Assembly: GCA_902556405.1 (NCBI GenBank)
Contig: CACDWF010000008.1
Location: 34,446-98,445 of the forward strand
Origin: an uncultured Alphaproteobacteria bacterium
GTDB lineage: Bacteria; Pseudomonadota; Alphaproteobacteria; Rhodobacterales; Rhodobacteraceae
Direction: 5' to 3'
Length of the DNA: 64,000 nt
Shown: positions 54,892 through 63,131 of the stretch, one piece after another
Position numbering within the stretch: position 1 is the first letter of the stretch
Layout of the letters: every line of letters begins with the position of its first letter
Translations under genes and position numbers: made by a program
The notes under the pieces: generated by a model
Database searches by the model: none
What the model saw: the letters and a program-made list of their open reading frames with translations, nothing else
Told to the model about the DNA's origin: nothing

Positions 54892-54988
54892 CGTTCGAAA
54901 CCTAATTTGTGTCTTTTTAAGTCTACATAAATATGTGATACTAATAAAAGTCCTTTTTTTGAATTTTGATAACAGATTAGGAAAATTT

Positions 54989-56131
54989 ATGAAGAACCCA
55001 TTTGATACACCAGAGAGAGAAGAATTCAGAGCTCAGCTAAAAGCGTTTGTTGATAAAGAAATCAAACCCTATGTCAACGATTGGGATGAAGAAGGAAAGA
55101 TACCTTGGGATCTTCATCAGAAAGCTGGAGCGCTAGGTGTCTGGGGTTTTGGAATTGATGAAAAGTATGGTGGATTAGGAGAAGACGATAATTTCCTAAG
55201 AGCAATATATAACGAAGAATTTGCGAAATGCGGAGCTGGAGGAGTTGGCGCAGCCATGGGTGGGCGAATGATTTCACTTGAGCCGATACAAAGACTGTGT
55301 TCATCGGAAATAAAAGATAGAGTTCTTAAAGATATAGTCACTGGGAAAAAAGGCTCAAGCTTGGGAATCACAGAGCCAGGTGGGGGCTCAGATGTAGCAA
55401 ATATGAAAACGTCAGCAAAAAGAGATGGGAACCATTTTGTTATTAATGGTAGCAAGACTTTTATTACAGGAGCAATGACATCTGACTATTTTGTTGTTGG
55501 AGCTAGAACTGGTGGATCGGGATTGAAAGGGATTTCTCTTTTTTTCGTGGAGGCCGACAGCGATGGCTTTTCACGGGTACCACTTGATAAAAAAATGGGT
55601 TGGTGGTGCTCTGATCAGGCAACCTTGTACTTTGATAATGTCAGAGTACCTGCAGAGAATATGATGGGGGAAGAGGACAAAGGCTTCATACAAATAATGG
55701 AGAATTTCAATATAGAGAGAATGTGCATGTGTGCTAGCTCTTTAGGGATGATGAAGGTCTGCCTTGAGGAAAGCATAGAATGGGCAAAGACTAGAGAGAC
55801 TTTTGGAAAACCTCTTATTCAGCATCAAGTTATTCGTCATAAGCTAGCAAACATGTCCTCAAAAATTGATGCTCTTGAAGCGTTAGTGAATAATATTTGC
55901 TGGAATATGAATAATGGAGAAGTTCCAGTTGCAGAAATCTCAAAGGCAAAGTTTTTTGCTACTAAAGAGCTTGAGTATTGCTCAAGTGAGGCAATGCAAA
56001 TAATGGGTGGAGCTGGATATCTCAGAGGAAATCCAGTAGAAAGGATTTATCGCGAGGTGAAGGTCATGGCTATCGGAGGTGGTTCCGAGGAAATCATGAG
56101 AGATTTAGCTGTGCGGCAAATGGGTTACTAA
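54989..56131 (+). CDS. Acyl-CoA dehydrogenase (IVD/citronellyl-CoA dehydrogenase-like)
   Basis: FAD acyl-CoA dehydrogenase of 380 residues. It has LGITEPGGGSDVANMKTSA, GSKTFITGAMTSDYFVVGAR, FGKPLIQHQVIRHKLANM and MGGAGYLRGNPVERIYREVK. The usual catalytic YEG position reads IGGGSEEIM (no Glu), while a Glu precedes the Arg in FNIERMCMCASS, the position used by isovaleryl-CoA dehydrogenase; I infer that this Glu is the base. AGGA lies before ATG 54989; an in-frame ATG upstream (54935) lacks a ribosome site. It diverges from the AtuA-like gene across 97 bp and likely belongs to the same pathway. Confidence 0.9.
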   Translation: MKNPFDTPEREEFRAQLKAFVDKEIKPYVNDWDEEGKIPWDLHQKAGALGVWGFGIDEKYGGLGEDDNFLRAIYNEEFAKCGAGGVGAAMGGRMISLEPIQRLCSSEIKDRVLKDIVTGKKGSSLGITEPGGGSDVANMKTSAKRDGNHFVINGSKTFITGAMTSDYFVVGARTGGSGLKGISLFFVEADSDGFSRVPLDKKMGWWCSDQATLYFDNVRVPAENMMGEEDKGFIQIMENFNIERMCMCASSLGMMKVCLEESIEWAKTRETFGKPLIQHQVIRHKLANMSSKIDALEALVNNICWNMNNGEVPVAEISKAKFFATKELEYCSSEAMQIMGGAGYLRGNPVERIYREVKVMAIGGGSEEIMRDLAVRQMGY

Positions 56132-56153
56132 AAGTTCAATTAGTTTGTTAAAA

Positions 56154-57140
56154 CTACTCAGTGGTTAAAACGATTTTTCCCACTGCTTGCCGGTTCATAA
56201 GTTTTCTAAGAGCAACTGCTGCTTCTTCTAATGGATATACGTCTGAAACTAAAGGATCAATATCACCTTTATTAAACCACTCAAATAGTTGCTGAAAGTT
56301 AGCAAGCTCCTCTTTTGACTCTCTTACTCTAAAAGATCCCCAGAAAACCCCTACGATTGCACAACCTTTAAGTAAAGGCAAATTCATAGGAACCCTAGGT
56401 ATCTTATCGTCTCCACCAGCAAAACCAATGACCAAAGCACGACCATTCCACCTAATAGACCTCAGTGCTGGTTCGAATAGATCAGCTCCAACCGGATCAT
56501 ACAAAACATCATATGACTCCTTTTGGCCAGTTATTTCTTTGAGTCGTTCTCTCAGATCATCTTTTCCATAATTAATTAGATGATCCGCTCCAGCCTTCTT
56601 CACTACTTCTAGCTTTTCATCTGTACTTGCAGCCCCTATTACAGTAGCGCCCATTGCTTTACCTATCTCTACTGCAGAGATGCCCACTCCTCCAGCTGCT
56701 CCGAGCACCAAAAGAGTTTCGCCCTTCTGTAATGACGCTCTTTGTTTTAGCGCATGCATCGAAGTACCATAGGTAATCTGAATGCCAGAGGCAACAACGC
56801 CGCTCATTTTTTCTGGCCTTTTCATTAACATCTCAGTACCCACAACAAGTTTTTCTGCAAAGCCCCCGTGTATAGTAGTCGTCATCACTTTGTCACCAAC
56901 TGCAAAATTTTTTACCCCTTCTCCCACTTCCTCAACAATACCGGCGACCTCGCCACCTGGGGAGAAAGGGAGGTCCGGTTTAAATTGGTATTTATTGTTT
57001 ATAATTAGAGTATCAGGAAAATTTACGCCGCACGCCTCTACTTTAAGCTTCACCTGATTGGCGCCGGTAACTGGTTCCTCAACTTCTTTAACTTCCAAAT
57101 CTTCTGGCGACCCAAACTTAGAACAAATTACCGCTCTCAT
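56154..57140 (-). CDS. NADPH:quinone oxidoreductase/enoyl reductase, MDR family
   Basis: Zinc-less MDR reductase, 328 residues. KVEACGVNFPDTLIIN, LPFSPGGEVAGIVEEVGEGV, GETLLVLGAAGGVGISAVEIGKAMG and NWNGRALVIGFAGG-like SIRWNGRALVIGFAGG are present. GGGAGAG upstream of ATG 57140 decides the start over one 36 nt earlier. It is convergent with the acyl-CoA dehydrogenase gene (22 nt between stops) and divergent from the PimF-like gene. Among acyl-CoA genes it may reduce an enoyl or quinone substrate; that is inference. Confidence 0.87.
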   Translation of the reverse strand: MRAVICSKFGSPEDLEVKEVEEPVTGANQVKLKVEACGVNFPDTLIINNKYQFKPDLPFSPGGEVAGIVEEVGEGVKNFAVGDKVMTTTIHGGFAEKLVVGTEMLMKRPEKMSGVVASGIQITYGTSMHALKQRASLQKGETLLVLGAAGGVGISAVEIGKAMGATVIGAASTDEKLEVVKKAGADHLINYGKDDLRERLKEITGQKESYDVLYDPVGADLFEPALRSIRWNGRALVIGFAGGDDKIPRVPMNLPLLKGCAIVGVFWGSFRVRESKEELANFQQLFEWFNKGDIDPLVSDVYPLEEAAVALRKLMNRQAVGKIVLTTE

Positions 57141-57225
57141 AATACTCTCCCTATTTGACTTTAATAATTCTTCCAATCTCTTGACTAGAAGCTTACCAGA
57201 TGTATCATTTCACTAGATTTCTTAT

Positions 57226-57254
57226 TTTTCAACACTATTCTATATGTGTATAAT
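57226..57254 (+). promoter_or_regulatory. Candidate sigma-70 promoter of the beta-oxidation/tup run
   Basis: TTTTCA (57226-57231), a 17-bp spacer and a perfect TATAAT (57249-57254) precede the PimF-like gene. Initiation about 7 nt downstream would put the transcript 5' end at or next to the AGGGGGA ribosome site (57261-57267) and leave a leader of only about 12 nt before ATG 57273. The whole run from here to tupA has gaps under 15 nt, so this may be the sole promoter. Confidence 0.5.
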
Positions 57255-57272
57255 ATCTTTAGGGGGATAATA

Positions 57273-59369
57273 ATGACAAAAACAGCGCATTTATCAAAAG
57301 AAAATGAAATAGCTTTCATAGCTCTCTCTAATGCCCCTATGAACGCTTTAAGCCAAGGTGTAAGAGCTGGTTTAAGGAAAGGTGTTGAAGAGGCATTAAG
57401 TGATAATATGATAAAGGCGATTGTCATCCACGGTGATGGTAATGTATTTTCAGCAGGTGCTGATATTTCAGAATTTCATCTACCTGCCGTAGAGCCTCAT
57501 TTACCTGATGTTTGCGATTTAATTGAACAAAGCGAGAAACCCGTAATTGCTGCAATACATGGGTTCGCTCTGGGCGGTGCTTTTGAGATAGCTTTATCAA
57601 CACACTTTAGAATAGCAACTAAAGATGCTTCAGTTGGACTTCCAGAAGTACATTTAGGCCTGCTACCAGGATCGGCTGGAACGCAAAGAACGCCTAGGTT
57701 AGTAGGAGTAAAAAGTGCAATAGATATAATGACAACAGGGAAACCTGTTAAAGCGGAAAAAGCACTAGCAATAGGTGCAATTGACGAAATTGTTGATGAC
57801 CTCAAGAGCGGTGCTATTGCTTTCGCAAAAAAAGTCATTGAAAGTGCTACCCCTTTAAATAGGGTGAGTAAAAGTGAAGAAAGAGTTGAGAACAATTCCG
57901 AGAACTTAAAAGTAATTGCACAAGAAAGGGCAAAGTGGAAAAAAAATAGTCCCCACCTAAATGCTCCACAGAAAATTATTGACTGCGTAGAGCAAGCAGT
58001 ATTGCTCGATTATGCAGATGGTATGAAGTTCGAGCAAAAGACCTTTCAGGAGTTAATGGATAGCGACCAGAGTAAAAGCCTTATCCACGCCTTTTTTGCT
58101 GAAAGAAAGAGCAACAAAATTCCTGAGTTAGAACGAGGTGCGAAACCCCGACCTATATCGAAACTAGGTGTCATTGGTGGGGGTACTATGGGATCAGGTA
58201 TCACGATCGCTGCACTAAACTCAGGTCTACCTGTTACTATGGTAGAAAGAGATCAAGAGAGTCTTGAGCGAGGCATTGAGAATGTAAAAAAAGTCTATAG
58301 GCGTGACGTAGAGAAAGGGAGATTGTCCCAAGAGAAAGCAGATCAGATTTTATCTAACTACTCCACATCAACCCATCTTAAAGACCTCTCGGATAAGGAC
58401 ATGATAATTGAAGCTGTATTTGAAGAACTTGATGTTAAGAAAGGTGTCTTTTCACAACTTAATGATATTGCAAAAGAAGGAGCCGTGTTGGCATCAAATA
58501 CCTCGTATCTAGATATCGACAAAATTGCTTCGGCAACAGATAGAGTTGGTGATGTGATTGGTCTTCATTTCTTTTCTCCAGCAAACATTATGCGTCTGTT
58601 AGAGATAGTTGTTCCAACTAATGTGAAAGATGATGTGGTGGCTACAGGTTTTCAACTAGCAAAAATTCTTAAGAAGGTGCCAGTCCGGGCAGGGAATTGT
58701 GATGGGTTTATAGGGAACCGTGTGCTCGAAAATTACGCCAAGGCAGCAAACTACATGATGGAAGATGGTACCTCACCATATGATATAGATAAAGCGATAG
58801 TAGAGTTTGGCTATCCTATGGGACCATTTCAAATGTTTGACCTGGCAGGTGGAGACATAGGATGGGCTGATCGAAAACGAAAAGCTGCCTATAGATCGAA
58901 TGAGGAACGATATGTTTCTATTGCCGACCGCATTTGTGAAAAGGGTTGGTTTGGGCAAAAAACTGGGCGCGGTTATTATAAATACACTCCTGGGGCACGA
59001 AGAGGAGAAGAAGACCCTGAAGTTCTGTCGATTATCCAAGAAGAAAGAAATGTTAAGGGCATAGAAGCTAAGAGCCTATCCTCGGATGAAATAAGAAGAC
59101 GCTACTTTGCAGCCATGGTTAATGAAAGTGCCAAGGTTTTAGAAGAGAAGATGGCCTTGAGACCATCCGACATAGATGTAACAAAACTATTCGGTTATGG
59201 GTTCCCAAGACATATGGGCGGACCAATGAGGTACGCAGATGTATATGGCATTGAAAATATACTTAATGATTTAAAAGAACTTGAAAGAGAAGACCCTTAC
59301 TTTTGGAAGCCAGCAGAACTAATTGTAAAGCTTGTAGAAGAAGGTAAGGATTTTAACAGCTTGAATTAA
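57273..59369 (+). CDS. Bifunctional enoyl-CoA hydratase/3-hydroxyacyl-CoA dehydrogenase (PimF/peroxisomal MFE type)
   Basis: Single-chain beta-oxidation enzyme of 698 residues. N-terminal crotonase domain (1-270) with VFSAGADISEFH and HGFALGGAFEIALSTHFRIA; NAD domain from about residue 300 with LGVIGGGTMGSGITIAAL; then LASNTSYLDIDKIA, GLHFFSPANIMRLLEIV, GFIGNRVL, and a duplicated C-terminal helical domain with FPMGPFQMFDLAGGD-like YPMGPFQMFDLAGGDIGW. The domain order is that of PimF and eukaryotic MFE-1. ATG 57273 has AGGGGGA 5 nt upstream. It heads a run with two dehydrogenase subunits and the tup genes. Its partner thiolase is not in the window. Confidence 0.92.
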   Translation: MTKTAHLSKENEIAFIALSNAPMNALSQGVRAGLRKGVEEALSDNMIKAIVIHGDGNVFSAGADISEFHLPAVEPHLPDVCDLIEQSEKPVIAAIHGFALGGAFEIALSTHFRIATKDASVGLPEVHLGLLPGSAGTQRTPRLVGVKSAIDIMTTGKPVKAEKALAIGAIDEIVDDLKSGAIAFAKKVIESATPLNRVSKSEERVENNSENLKVIAQERAKWKKNSPHLNAPQKIIDCVEQAVLLDYADGMKFEQKTFQELMDSDQSKSLIHAFFAERKSNKIPELERGAKPRPISKLGVIGGGTMGSGITIAALNSGLPVTMVERDQESLERGIENVKKVYRRDVEKGRLSQEKADQILSNYSTSTHLKDLSDKDMIIEAVFEELDVKKGVFSQLNDIAKEGAVLASNTSYLDIDKIASATDRVGDVIGLHFFSPANIMRLLEIVVPTNVKDDVVATGFQLAKILKKVPVRAGNCDGFIGNRVLENYAKAANYMMEDGTSPYDIDKAIVEFGYPMGPFQMFDLAGGDIGWADRKRKAAYRSNEERYVSIADRICEKGWFGQKTGRGYYKYTPGARRGEEDPEVLSIIQEERNVKGIEAKSLSSDEIRRRYFAAMVNESAKVLEEKMALRPSDIDVTKLFGYGFPRHMGGPMRYADVYGIENILNDLKELEREDPYFWKPAELIVKLVEEGKDFNSLN

Positions 59370-59381
59370 TTGGAGAAAAAA

Positions 59382-60578
59382 ATGGACTTAAATTTTACTA
59401 AAGAACAAGAAAATTTTCAAATTGAAGTACGTAGTTTTTTGAACGACAACTTAGAACCCCAAGTAGTTGAAAAGGTTAAAAATGGTATACCTATCACTAA
59501 AGAAGACTCCGAAAGATGGCATCAAAAGCTAAATGAGAAAGGTTGGCTAGCAGGCACATGGCCAAAACAGTATGGTGGACAAGAATGGGATGTTGTTGAA
59601 AAATTCATTTTTGAAGAAGAGTGTGGTTCTGCAGGAGCACCTCGAATTGTACCATTTGGAGTTGGCATGCTCGCACCAGTTTTAATGAAATTTGGCTCGC
59701 AAAAACAAAGAGATTATTGGCTGCCTAGAATGCTCACCGGTGAGGACTGGTGGTGCCAAGGGTATTCTGAGCCTGGATCTGGTTCAGACTTAGCATCTTT
59801 AAAGACAAGTGCTGTGAGAGATGGTGACTATTACATCGTAAATGGTCAAAAAACTTGGACTACATTTGCACAACACGCCAACATGATCTTTTGCTTAGTT
59901 AGAACCTCAAACGAGGGAAAGCCACAGGAGGGAATATCATTTATTCTGATTGACATGAACTCTCCCGGAATCGAAGTGCGACCTATTATTACATTAGATG
60001 GTAGTCATGAGGTTAACGAAATATTTTTTTCTGACGTAAAAGTTCCTGTGAAAAACCTTGTAGGGGAAGAAAATAAAGGGTGGACCTATGCAAAATATTT
60101 ACTGACGCATGAAAGGACTGGCAACGCAAATGTTGCAGTGTCAAAACGAAAAATCCAAAAGCTTAAGAAGTTGGCAGATGATGCAAAAAAGAATGAGCAA
60201 CCATTGTCTAACGACCCAATGTTCGCATCCAGATTAGCACAGATAGAAATTGATCTGCAAAATCTAGAAATAACAAATTTAAGGACACTGGCTTCTGTAG
60301 AAAATGGTGAGGCACCTGGGGCAGAGAGCTCCATAATAAAAATTTTAGGTTCCGAGATAGAGCAAGATATAGATAACCTGACGCGAAAATCACTTGGGAA
60401 ACGAGCTTTTGTTAATGAACCAGATGCACTTTCTACTGGTTACAACGGAGCAGAGGTTTTTCCTAAGGCTGCTGCATACGCATCAGGAAAATATTTTAAT
60501 CATCGAAAGAAATCAATATATGCAGGGTCAAACGAAATCCAAAAAAATATAATTTCAAAACTAATGCTCAATTTATAG
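59382..60578 (+). CDS. Acyl-CoA dehydrogenase, PimC-like (large) subunit
   Basis: Acyl-CoA dehydrogenase of 398 residues resembling pimeloyl-CoA dehydrogenase large subunits. GWLAGTWPKQYGGQEW, FEEECGSAGAPRI, WCQGYSEPGSGSDLASLKTSA, NGQKTWTTFAQHANMIF and KSIYAGSNEIQKNII are visible. The classical catalytic Glu (YEG) is replaced by Ala (YAG), while LLTHERTGNANVA carries Glu just before the Arg, a known alternative base position. ATG 59382 has GGAGA 6 nt upstream. It is followed 13 nt later by the small subunit, so a heteromeric enzyme is likely. Substrate dicarboxylyl-CoA is an inference from PimC similarity. Confidence 0.87.
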   Translation: MDLNFTKEQENFQIEVRSFLNDNLEPQVVEKVKNGIPITKEDSERWHQKLNEKGWLAGTWPKQYGGQEWDVVEKFIFEEECGSAGAPRIVPFGVGMLAPVLMKFGSQKQRDYWLPRMLTGEDWWCQGYSEPGSGSDLASLKTSAVRDGDYYIVNGQKTWTTFAQHANMIFCLVRTSNEGKPQEGISFILIDMNSPGIEVRPIITLDGSHEVNEIFFSDVKVPVKNLVGEENKGWTYAKYLLTHERTGNANVAVSKRKIQKLKKLADDAKKNEQPLSNDPMFASRLAQIEIDLQNLEITNLRTLASVENGEAPGAESSIIKILGSEIEQDIDNLTRKSLGKRAFVNEPDALSTGYNGAEVFPKAAAYASGKYFNHRKKSIYAGSNEIQKNIISKLMLNL

Positions 60579-60591
60579 GAAAGAGAAACTA

Positions 60592-61713
60592 ATGGATTTC
60601 AAACCGAGTCCTGAGAGGCAAATTCTATTCGATACTCTTAAAAAATATTTTGAAAATGAATATAGTCTTTCGGATCGTAATATCGCAGCACATTCTGATC
60701 TTGGATATTCAAAAAAAGCTTGGGAAGCCATGAGAGACCTGGGGATTCTCGAATCGCTTATAGACCCAGAATTAGACGGGTTTGGCGGTACAGCACTAGA
60801 TATTTCAACCGTTTTTGAAGCTTTAGGAAGAGGCCTCGTCGTAGAGCCTTTTCTAGAGGTCGGGATACTTGCTGCCAAAGTATTATCAAGAGGTAATGAT
60901 GCTCAAAAATCGCTTGTTAAAAAGATTCTTGAAAACGAGTGTTTACCTATCTTAGCCCACAGCGAGACAGATACGGAGTACTCGAAAAGTTTTGTGGAAA
61001 CGAAACTATCTGTAGAAGCTGATGGAAGTTATAAGATTTCAGGCACTAAGCGAATGATAAAGCATGCATCTGAGGCAACACACTTTTTGGTAACATGTAG
61101 AAATACCGGAGATGCTTCTAGCGAAGAAGGTATTTCCATTGCTTGTATTCCAACTGATCGAGAAGGTATAAAAATTGATAGCTTCGCTACTATAGATGGG
61201 GGCCGAGTGTCTGATTTGACTTTTACAAATGCAAGTATTTCTTCAGAAGAACTCGTTGGTGAACTTGGAATGAGCTATTCAATAGTCTCCCATGCGATCG
61301 ATACTGGTATTCTTGCAATTTGTTCCGAGGCCCTCGGTATTATGGAAAGAATAAAGGAATTAACTCTTGAATATCTAAAAACTAGAAAGCAATTTGGCGT
61401 GCCTATCGGTAAGTTCCAAGCTATTCAACATAGAATGGCACAGTTATTAATTGAAATAGAGCAGGCTCGTTCTTCGGTTATTAATGCTACAATTTATTTT
61501 GGCGACGAAACAGAAAGAGAAAAAACAATTTCTGCAGCGAAATTTTCAATTGGAAAAATAGGAACTTTGGTAGCAGAGGAAAGTATTCAACTGCATGGTG
61601 GAATGGGAATGACTTGGGAATATGATCTTGGTCATTACGCAAAGAGATTGGTCTTAATTGATCATGAATTTGGAGATGAAGACTTCCACCTACAAAAATA
61701 CATATCGCTATAA
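60592..61713 (+). CDS. Acyl-CoA dehydrogenase, PimD-like (small) subunit
   Basis: Acyl-CoA dehydrogenase-fold protein of 373 residues, similar to pimeloyl-CoA dehydrogenase small subunits. It opens MDFKPSPERQILFDTL and has LGRGLVVEPFLEVGILAA, TRKQFGVPIGKFQAIQHRMAQ and QLHGGMGMTWEYDLGHYAKRL. The C-terminal segment IDHEFGDEDFHLQKYI has no YEG, and the J-helix position reads AIDTGILA, without Glu before an Arg. So it seems to lack a catalytic base and I infer a structural or FAD-contributing partner for the upstream subunit. tupB begins 3 nt after its stop. Confidence 0.86.
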   Translation: MDFKPSPERQILFDTLKKYFENEYSLSDRNIAAHSDLGYSKKAWEAMRDLGILESLIDPELDGFGGTALDISTVFEALGRGLVVEPFLEVGILAAKVLSRGNDAQKSLVKKILENECLPILAHSETDTEYSKSFVETKLSVEADGSYKISGTKRMIKHASEATHFLVTCRNTGDASSEEGISIACIPTDREGIKIDSFATIDGGRVSDLTFTNASISSEELVGELGMSYSIVSHAIDTGILAICSEALGIMERIKELTLEYLKTRKQFGVPIGKFQAIQHRMAQLLIEIEQARSSVINATIYFGDETEREKTISAAKFSIGKIGTLVAEESIQLHGGMGMTWEYDLGHYAKRLVLIDHEFGDEDFHLQKYISL

Positions 61714-61716
61714 AAC

Positions 61717-62430
61717 GTGAATGATATATCAGAAGCGTTCGTTAGTTCTCTCGGTTTAATTTTATTTTTAGACTCTGAATTACTGGAGATTATACTTCTA
61801 TCGTTCAGGATAACATTTTATGCCGTACTGATTTCAAGCATACTTGGAATACCTCTTGGAGCATTTTTAGCAAGTACACATTTTAAATTCCGGAATACTG
61901 TTGTTTCCGTCCTTTTTGGAATGATGGGCTTACCTCCAGTAGTTGTTGGCTTATTTGTATATTTACTATTTTCTCGTTCAGGGTCGTTAGGATGGATGGG
62001 GCTTCTCTACTCACCAACGGTAATGATAATTGCTCAGGTAATCCTTATTTTACCCATAGTGTGTTGTCTAACGTTTCAAATAATTGAAAGCCTACATACC
62101 CGTTATCATGAGTTTTTCCGTTCATACAGGATAGCAAAATTAAAATCAGTGATAGCTTATATTGTTGATAGCAGGTTTGAACTTACAACTGTGGTACTTG
62201 CTGGTATTGGCCGCTCTATTTCTGAGGTTGGCGCAATTATAATTGTAGGAGGAAACATAGATCATGTTACTCGGGTCATGACCACCGCTATTGCACTAGA
62301 AACCTCAAAGGGCAATCTTGATTTGGCTTTGGGCTTAGGAATTATTTTGTTAACCACCGCAATAGTACTCAATGGTTTCATTTTGTTTTTGCGAGGAAAA
62401 TATCTCAAAACTTCTGGGAGCACTATTTGA
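61717..62430 (+). CDS. tupB: Tungstate ABC transporter permease TupB
   Basis: Membrane permease of the TupABC tungstate importer, 237 residues with five or six hydrophobic helices. SFRITFYAVLISSILGIPLG and GMMGLPPVVVGLFVYLLFSRSG are characteristic TupB segments; the EAA-type loop is GRSISEVGAIIIVGGNIDH, which contacts the ATPase. The start is GTG 61717, three bases after the upstream dehydrogenase stop. It overlaps tupC by one nt. Uptake is periplasm to cytoplasm and would supply tungsten (or molybdenum) to pterin cofactor enzymes. Confidence 0.92.
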   Translation: MNDISEAFVSSLGLILFLDSELLEIILLSFRITFYAVLISSILGIPLGAFLASTHFKFRNTVVSVLFGMMGLPPVVVGLFVYLLFSRSGSLGWMGLLYSPTVMIIAQVILILPIVCCLTFQIIESLHTRYHEFFRSYRIAKLKSVIAYIVDSRFELTTVVLAGIGRSISEVGAIIIVGGNIDHVTRVMTTAIALETSKGNLDLALGLGIILLTTAIVLNGFILFLRGKYLKTSGSTI

Positions 62431-63131
62431 TGGCCTCCGAAGATACCCAAATAAGAATAAATGACCTTTCTTTTGATATTGAAGGAAAGACCCTTTTACA
62501 CAATACCAATCTTTCTTTAAATGGAGATGGGATAACAGTTTTTCTCGGAGCTAATGGAGCGGGTAAAACAATTTTTTTAAAGCTATTAACAGGACTTTTG
62601 ACTCCCTGTAGTGGATCCATAAATTTCCAGGGTGGGAGTCTGTCAGTTAAAACATGCGCTTTCGTATCTCAGGAGCCAGTTATACTGCGGAGAACAGTTC
62701 TAAAAAACATGTTATTTGTTTTGGAAAAAATAACATCTGAAAAAAGTACCCTCGCAAAAGAATTACTTAGTTTGATGGGATTAGATAAAAAAGAGCATCA
62801 GAACGCAATAACTCTGTCAGCTGGTGAGAAACAGAGATTATGTCTCGCGCGGGCAATAATAACCAATCCTGAAATTTTATTATTAGATGAACCAACCGCC
62901 AATATTGAGCCAAACTCAACTACGTTAATTGAAAAATATCTTATTCAAAAAGTAAGATCATCGCGGAAAATATTCTTTGTTACGCATGATATAAATCAAG
63001 CTCGGAGATTAGCAGACGAAATCGTTTTCATTCACACTGGTAGAGTAATTGAACATTCTTCAGCTGAAAATTTCTTTGAAAATCCAAAAACCAGAGAAGC
63101 AAGAAAATACATATCGGGAAAAATAAATTGA
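62430..63131 (+). CDS. tupC: Tungstate ABC transporter ATP-binding protein TupC
   Basis: ATPase subunit of the tungstate importer, 233 residues. Walker A GANGAGKTIFLKLL (about residues 36-49), Q-loop FVSQEPVIL, signature LSAGEKQRLCLARA (Ala instead of the second Gly of LSGG), Walker B ILLLDEPTANIEP and switch His in FFVTHDINQARRLADE. The ATG at 62430 overlaps the tupB stop as TGATG. It lacks the C-terminal molybdate-binding extension of ModC, consistent with Tup. It overlaps tupA by 4 nt (TTGA). Confidence 0.92.
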   Translation: MASEDTQIRINDLSFDIEGKTLLHNTNLSLNGDGITVFLGANGAGKTIFLKLLTGLLTPCSGSINFQGGSLSVKTCAFVSQEPVILRRTVLKNMLFVLEKITSEKSTLAKELLSLMGLDKKEHQNAITLSAGEKQRLCLARAIITNPEILLLDEPTANIEPNSTTLIEKYLIQKVRSSRKIFFVTHDINQARRLADEIVFIHTGRVIEHSSAENFFENPKTREARKYISGKIN

